DNA of 9,878 nucleotides from positions 1-9,878 of the forward strand of contig CACYBZ010000169.1 in the NCBI GenBank assembly GCA_902772795.1. The letters are read 5' to 3'. Under the pieces are notes generated by a model that did not search any database, had not been told where the DNA came from, and was given only the letters and a program-made list of their open reading frames with translations. Shown here piece after piece: positions 6,439 to 9,878 of this stretch. The number at the start of each line of letters is the position of its first letter. Within the stretch, counting starts at the first letter, position 1. This stretch comes from an uncultured Ruminococcus sp. (lineage in GTDB: Bacteria; Bacillota; Clostridia; Oscillospirales; Acutalibacteraceae). The translations under genes were made by a program, and so were the position numbers.

Positions 6439-7809
6439 TCAGGTTGCTGTGATACTGGTTACCATGTTGTCGTAAGCCTTGCCGATACCTGCTTCTGAAA
6501 GGTCGTTCTTCTTCTCTACAACATAAGAACCAAATGTACCTGTGGGATCCCAGAATGAACCTGCAAGACCTACCTGTGCTCTGGAGTTCTTCTCCTGTGC
6601 ATAAACAGCTGACAGACAAGGGTCTTTCTGAACGGCATCACTTTCTACCAGGGATTTGACAGAAGGTCCCCAGCCCAGTTCTTTCATTCTTTCTTCCTGA
6701 CATTTCTCACTTGACAGATAGTAAGCCAGAGCCTGTGCTGTCCAAGGATACTTTGTATTTGCGTTTACACCGATAAGCTTATAACCGAACATGGAAATCA
6801 TGTCTTTGTCTTCACCGTCAACCTTGATGGTAGGCAATTTTGCACAAGCAAAGTTATCACCAAGAGCGGATTCGATAGCCTTACGTTTCCATGTACCGGA
6901 TACACCTGCAAGTGCTTTACCGTTCTTGAGAGCGGAAGCCAGTACTTTATCGGTATCTTCATTGGAATAATGCGTGTTGTTTGCCAGAACATCAGCAAAA
7001 GCTTTTGCTGTCTTGACAACAGCATCTTTATCGTAGTTCAGTACCTGATTTTCGTCTTCATCAAGTTCGTATGTACCGCCGGCTGTCAGAGGAATAACAC
7101 AGCTGTAGTAACCGTTTCCTAAGTTCATGATGAACTGTTTGTCTTTTGCATCACAGACACTCATGATACTTTCAAGAGATTTGACTTCTTCTTCTGAGAT
7201 AAGGCTCTTGTTGTAGTACATGAAGTAACCGTTGTCACCTGTTTCCGGGAAGGAAACCATAGCACCTGTGCTGTCCTGTGCTGCCGAAATAGCACCGTCG
7301 ATGGTTGTGTTTCTAATGTTTGCGGCAAAGTCATCTCTTACTTCAGCAACAAAACCTTTGTAGAGTTTCGATGCGTGGTCAGATACAAAGCCGAATACGT
7401 CTGCACCTGCTTCGGTATCGTTCATCAGGTTCGATGCAGCATCAGATTCACCCTGTGCAATAACTTCAATCTTAATCTTTCTGTCGGAGAAGTTCTTTGT
7501 GAAATCGTCACACTGTTTCTGGAAAATCTTGAGAGCATCTGACGGAGCCCATACTTTCAGCTTGACTTCTGTGTCTTTACCTTCGTTTTCGAGAGCCAAG
7601 TCAGCATCTTTGAGCATATCATCTACAGTTACCGCTGCTGTTTCTTCACCGCCGCCGCTTTCGCTACCGCTGTTGTCGCCACTGCCACTGTTGTCGCCAC
7701 CTGCAGAACTTGTGGTGTCACCGCCACCGCCGCCACATCCTGTGAATGCTGTAGCAATCATACATGCTGCTAAAAGAATTCCGGCTACTCTCTTTGTTTT
7801 ACCAAACAT
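6439..7809 (-). CDS. malE: Maltose/maltodextrin-binding lipoprotein, MalE type
   Basis: This is the extracellular solute-binding subunit of the importer. Of its 456 residues, the signal peptide ends in the lipobox FTGC (lipid-carrying Cys25). A long low-complexity linker of Gly, Ser, Asp and Asn follows to about residue 57, with GDNSGS occurring twice. The binding domain covers about 80-456. It has the family order: KLKVWAPSD near 83-91, ADVFGF near 136-141, FPETGDNGYFMYYN at 187-200, GVSGTWKRKA near 302-311, and a late YYLSSEKCQEERMKELGWGPS region typical of group 1 sugar-binding proteins. AAGGA lies before the ATG. It is the first gene of the cluster, so it is closest to the promoter. The maltodextrin substrate is inferred from neighbours. 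Another oligosaccharide cannot be excluded. Confidence 0.88.
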   Translation of the reverse strand: MFGKTKRVAGILLAACMIATAFTGCGGGGGDTTSSAGGDNSGSGDNSGSESGGGEETAAVTVDDMLKDADLALENEGKDTEVKLKVWAPSDALKIFQKQCDDFTKNFSDRKIKIEVIAQGESDAASNLMNDTEAGADVFGFVSDHASKLYKGFVAEVRDDFAANIRNTTIDGAISAAQDSTGAMVSFPETGDNGYFMYYNKSLISEEEVKSLESIMSVCDAKDKQFIMNLGNGYYSCVIPLTAGGTYELDEDENQVLNYDKDAVVKTAKAFADVLANNTHYSNEDTDKVLASALKNGKALAGVSGTWKRKAIESALGDNFACAKLPTIKVDGEDKDMISMFGYKLIGVNANTKYPWTAQALAYYLSSEKCQEERMKELGWGPSVKSLVESDAVQKDPCLSAVYAQEKNSRAQVGLAGSFWDPTGTFGSYVVEKKNDLSEAGIGKAYDNMVTSITAT

Positions 7810-7923
7810 TTTTTTTCCTTCTTTCTTTAAAATTTAAAACTTAATGCTTAGACAGTTACTTGTTTAAACTGCACTAATTCCGTAATCAGACAGTTTCAAT
7901 AATTGTCATAACTACTTGAACTT

Positions 7924-7952
7924 ATGATATCATATACCACTAATAATTGCAA
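7924..7952 (-). promoter_or_regulatory. Candidate promoter of the maltodextrin operon
   Basis: On the minus strand, TTGCAA (7947-7952, 4 of 6 to TTGACA) is followed after 17 bases by TATCAT (7924-7929, 5 of 6 to TATAAT). The leader to the malE ATG would be about 105 bases. The -10 box is embedded in a perfect 12-base palindrome, TATGATATCATA (7923-7934), which could be an operator. I see no classical Bacillus-type MalR or CcpA site. Confidence 0.55.
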
Positions 7953-7955
7953 TAT

Positions 7956-7973
7956 ATTTTAGTTATTTTAGTT
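7956..7973. repeat. Tandem 9-base repeat upstream of the malE -35 box
   Basis: ATTTTAGTT occurs twice head to tail (7956-7964, 7965-7973), ending three bases from the -35 box of the candidate malE promoter. It could be an activator site or an AT-rich UP-like element. Such repeats also arise by chance in DNA this rich in A and T. Confidence 0.35.
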
Positions 7974-8261
7974 ACATTAATAATTTTAACGTATGTTTTT
8001 TGTGTGTTTTTACCAATGATTTTTATTCATTTTTACTTTATGCACAATTTAGAGGTGAAATTAATAGGTAAATAGTGGAATTTATCTAAGACTGTTTTTT
8101 GTCTAAAATAACCAAATATCTGTTTTGACATTCTCTGATTATATAAAATATCACAAATTTTCCCGTCAGAAACAGCCGTCTGCCAAAAAATATTCTCTAA
8201 TTTCTCTTTCGTTCCCACTTTATTTTTTGTGGTATTGTCCTATAAAATATGAACTTTTCCA

Positions 8262-8290
8262 TTGACATTCCCCATATAATATTGTAAATT
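8262..8290 (+). promoter_or_regulatory. Candidate promoter of murE
   Basis: A perfect TTGACA (8262-8267) is followed after 17 bases by TAAATT (8285-8290, 4 of 6). A perfect TATAAT at 8275-8280 lies only 7 bases after TTGACA, and no good -35 box sits at the right distance upstream of it. Either hexamer may be the real -10. The start point would be 25 to 40 bases before the ribosome site AAAGGAG (8307-8313). Confidence 0.5.
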
Positions 8291-8322
8291 AAATCTGTAA
8301 ATTCACAAAGGAGCGTTATCAT

Positions 8323-9786
8323 ATGAAACTCGACAAACTGTTACATAATATAACCTATACCTGTCTTCAGGGCAGTACGGATAAAGAAATATCTTCGGTC
8401 ATTTACGACTCCCGAAAAGTGACTTCAGGTTCACTTTTCATCTGTATCAAGGGAGCTGTTTCGGACGGTCATCGTTTTGCGTCTATGGCGGTGGAAAAGG
8501 GTGCTGTTGCTCTTGTCGTGGAAGATGACATTACCGTTCCCGAAAACGTCACGGTTATCAAGGTGGAAAACAGCCGTTATGCCATGGCCTGTATTTCGGC
8601 GGAATACTTCGGCAATCCTGCCAATGAACTCAAAGTCATCGGCATTACAGGAACAAAGGGAAAAACCACTACCACATATCTTGTCAAATCCATTCTGGAA
8701 AATGCCGGGCATAAGTGCGGTCTTATCGGTACGATTGAAACCATTATCGGCGATAAGGTCATCAAAGCCAACAATACCACGCCCGAATCCTATATCTTAC
8801 AGCAGTATTTCCGTGAAATGGCGGATATCGGCTGTGACTGTGTGGTCATGGAGGTATCTTCTCAGGGACTTATGCTCGACCGTACCGCAGGATTTATGTT
8901 TGAAATCGGTATTTTTACCAACATCGAACCCGACCATATCTCCCCCACCGAACACAAGGACTTTGACGATTATCTTCATTGTAAGAGTCTGCTGTTCAGA
9001 CAGTGCCGTCACGGTATTGTCAATATTGACGACAAACACGCTGATTATATTATCGGTCAGGCAACCTGCGATATCTCTACTTACGGATTTTCACCCGACG
9101 CTGATTTTCGTGCCTGTAATACCGAACTTTTCACAGAAAAAGGCTGTCTGGGGGTAAAGTACGACATTTCGGGTAAAACAGAAATGCACGTCGAAATTGA
9201 TTTGCCCGGCAAATTCAGCGTTTATAATTCTCTGACCGCTGTTGCCATATGTCATTATTTTGCCATCAGTCAGGAAACCATAAAAAATGCCCTGAGGGGG
9301 GCGAAAGTCAAGGGACGTATCGAAATGGTAAAAGTTTCCGATGAGTTCACGCTGATGATTGACTACGCTCACAATGCCATGGCTCTGGAAAGTCTGCTGA
9401 CAACCCTGAAAGCCTATAATCCCAAAAGACTGGTATGTCTGTTCGGTTGCGGAGGCGACAGGGCGAAAGAACGACGTTTCAGTATGGGCGAAGTTTCGGG
9501 AAAACTGGCGGATTTGACGGTTGTCACTTCTGACAATCCACGAACAGAAGACCCCATGGCAATTATTGAAGATATTCTGACAGGTCTTAAAAGGACGGAC
9601 GGCAAATATATCGAAATTCCCGACAGACGCAAAGCGATTGAATGGGTGATTCACAACGGGCAAAGCGGTGACATCATCGTTCTTGCCGGCAAGGGACACG
9701 AAGACTATCAGGAAATCAACAACGTAAAGTATCCGCTTGACGAACGTGACGTTATCGCCGAAGTACTGCAAGGCATAAAACAATAA
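8323..9786 (+). CDS. murE: UDP-MurNAc-tripeptide synthetase (MurE)
   Basis: This cytoplasmic Mur ligase adds the third amino acid to UDP-MurNAc-L-Ala-D-Glu using ATP during peptidoglycan synthesis. At 487 residues it is full length. The N-terminal UDP-binding domain covers about 1-100. The ATPase domain has P-loop GTKGKTT (110-116), TTPES (152-156), TNIEPDH (199-205) and Lys221 in CKSLLF, the expected carbamylated lysine. The C-terminal ligand domain has DYAHN (347-351) and DNPR at 404-407. DNPR is the motif linked to meso-diaminopimelate, whereas lysine enzymes usually have DNPA. At 179-183 the motif reads SSQGL where well-studied MurE has SSH, a possible sign of a clostridial subtype or paralogue. 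AAAGGAG lies nine bases before the ATG. It stands alone here, divergent from the sugar operon. Confidence 0.93.
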   Translation: MKLDKLLHNITYTCLQGSTDKEISSVIYDSRKVTSGSLFICIKGAVSDGHRFASMAVEKGAVALVVEDDITVPENVTVIKVENSRYAMACISAEYFGNPANELKVIGITGTKGKTTTTYLVKSILENAGHKCGLIGTIETIIGDKVIKANNTTPESYILQQYFREMADIGCDCVVMEVSSQGLMLDRTAGFMFEIGIFTNIEPDHISPTEHKDFDDYLHCKSLLFRQCRHGIVNIDDKHADYIIGQATCDISTYGFSPDADFRACNTELFTEKGCLGVKYDISGKTEMHVEIDLPGKFSVYNSLTAVAICHYFAISQETIKNALRGAKVKGRIEMVKVSDEFTLMIDYAHNAMALESLLTTLKAYNPKRLVCLFGCGGDRAKERRFSMGEVSGKLADLTVVTSDNPRTEDPMAIIEDILTGLKRTDGKYIEIPDRRKAIEWVIHNGQSGDIIVLAGKGHEDYQEINNVKYPLDERDVIAEVLQGIKQ

Positions 9787-9789
9787 ACT

Positions 9790-9878
9790 TTGAGGGGCTT
9801 TGCCCCTCAACCCCATCAGGGGCTCCGCCCCTGAACCCCGCAAGCCTTTAAAAAGGCTTGACCGAAACTTTAAGGCGA
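9790..9878. repeat. Multi-hairpin intergenic repeat element (right copy, cut by window edge)
   Basis: Starting three bases after the murE stop codon come perfect stems 9790-9798 with 9802-9810 (9 bp, loop TTT), 9816-9823 with 9827-9834 (8 bp, loop TCC) and 9841-9848 with 9853-9860 (8 bp). Bases 9826-9878 are identical to 1-53. No T-run follows any stem, so murE has no standard intrinsic terminator in view. These hairpins may take that role or protect the mRNA 3' end. The element continues past the window end. Confidence 0.8.

Larger units (their letters stand above)
7810..8322. other. 513-base divergent intergenic region between malE and murE
   Basis: This very AT-rich stretch carries the malE promoter on the minus strand (7924-7952) and a murE promoter on the plus strand (8262-8290). 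Between about 7990 and 8260 I see no convincing gene. There is a 61-codon minus-strand frame with a GTG start (8033-8218) but no ribosome site. TTGACATTC occurs twice (8125-8133 and 8262-8270) and TATAAAATAT twice (8142-8151 and 8241-8250), which may mark extra promoters or a small duplication. No riboswitch, T-box or RNA gene was recognised. Confidence 0.6.

Noticed and set aside
7663..7700. Tandem repeat of 18-base period as a separate element
   Set aside because: The two copies of CTGTTGTCGCCAC simply encode the repeated GDNSGS in the MalE linker.
8033..8218. 61-codon minus-strand reading frame in the malE-murE gap
   Set aside because: GTG start with no ribosome site, AT-rich composition like the surrounding DNA, and no recognisable domain. 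Most likely chance.
9091..9843. 250-codon minus-strand frame opposite murE
   Set aside because: It is antisense to the conserved C-terminal half of MurE and starts inside the hairpin repeat. No credible domain.
1..9878. Circular plasmid or phage suggested by identical ends
   Set aside because: No replication, partition, integrase or capsid genes are present, and the content is core metabolism and cell wall. A dispersed repeat explains the ends better.

Overview
The window looks like ordinary chromosome from an anaerobic, low-to-mid GC Bacillota (Clostridia), most likely Ruminococcus or a close relative in the Oscillospiraceae. I infer this from the AGGAGG-type ribosome sites, sigma-A-like promoters, two lipoproteins with Gly/Ser/Thr-rich linkers after the lipobox Cys, a meso-DAP-type MurE with clostridial sequence variants, and intergenic hairpin arrays of a kind I associate with ruminococcal genomes. 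No database search was possible, so the genus is a judgement.

Layout: positions 1-173 are one end of a multi-hairpin intergenic repeat. Then come five minus-strand genes, read right to left: a MalE-like sugar-binding lipoprotein (7809-6439), MalF- and MalG-like permeases (6289-4793 and 4796-3942, overlapping by ATGA), a GH13 amylase lipoprotein (3681-2044), and ATP-dependent PEP carboxykinase pckA (1801-233). A 513-base AT-rich divergent region (7810-8322) separates them from plus-strand murE (8323-9786). Directly after murE the hairpin repeat begins again and runs off the window. The last 53 bases are identical to the first 53.

Function: the amylase, anchored outside the membrane, would cut starch-derived glucans into maltodextrins. 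The binding lipoprotein would capture these and the MalF/MalG channel would import them. The ATPase subunit and any dedicated regulator are not in the window, so a shared MsmX/MalK-type ATPase encoded elsewhere is likely. pckA has its own strong promoter and terminator and is a separate unit linking PEP and oxaloacetate. murE is an unrelated cell-wall gene.

I found no mobile element, CRISPR array, RNA gene or defence cluster, and no clearly new system. The points worth a second look are the terminal hairpin repeats, hairpins that may set unequal expression within the maltodextrin operon, a 19-base palindrome in the pckA leader, and a His-to-Gln change in a conserved MurE motif.
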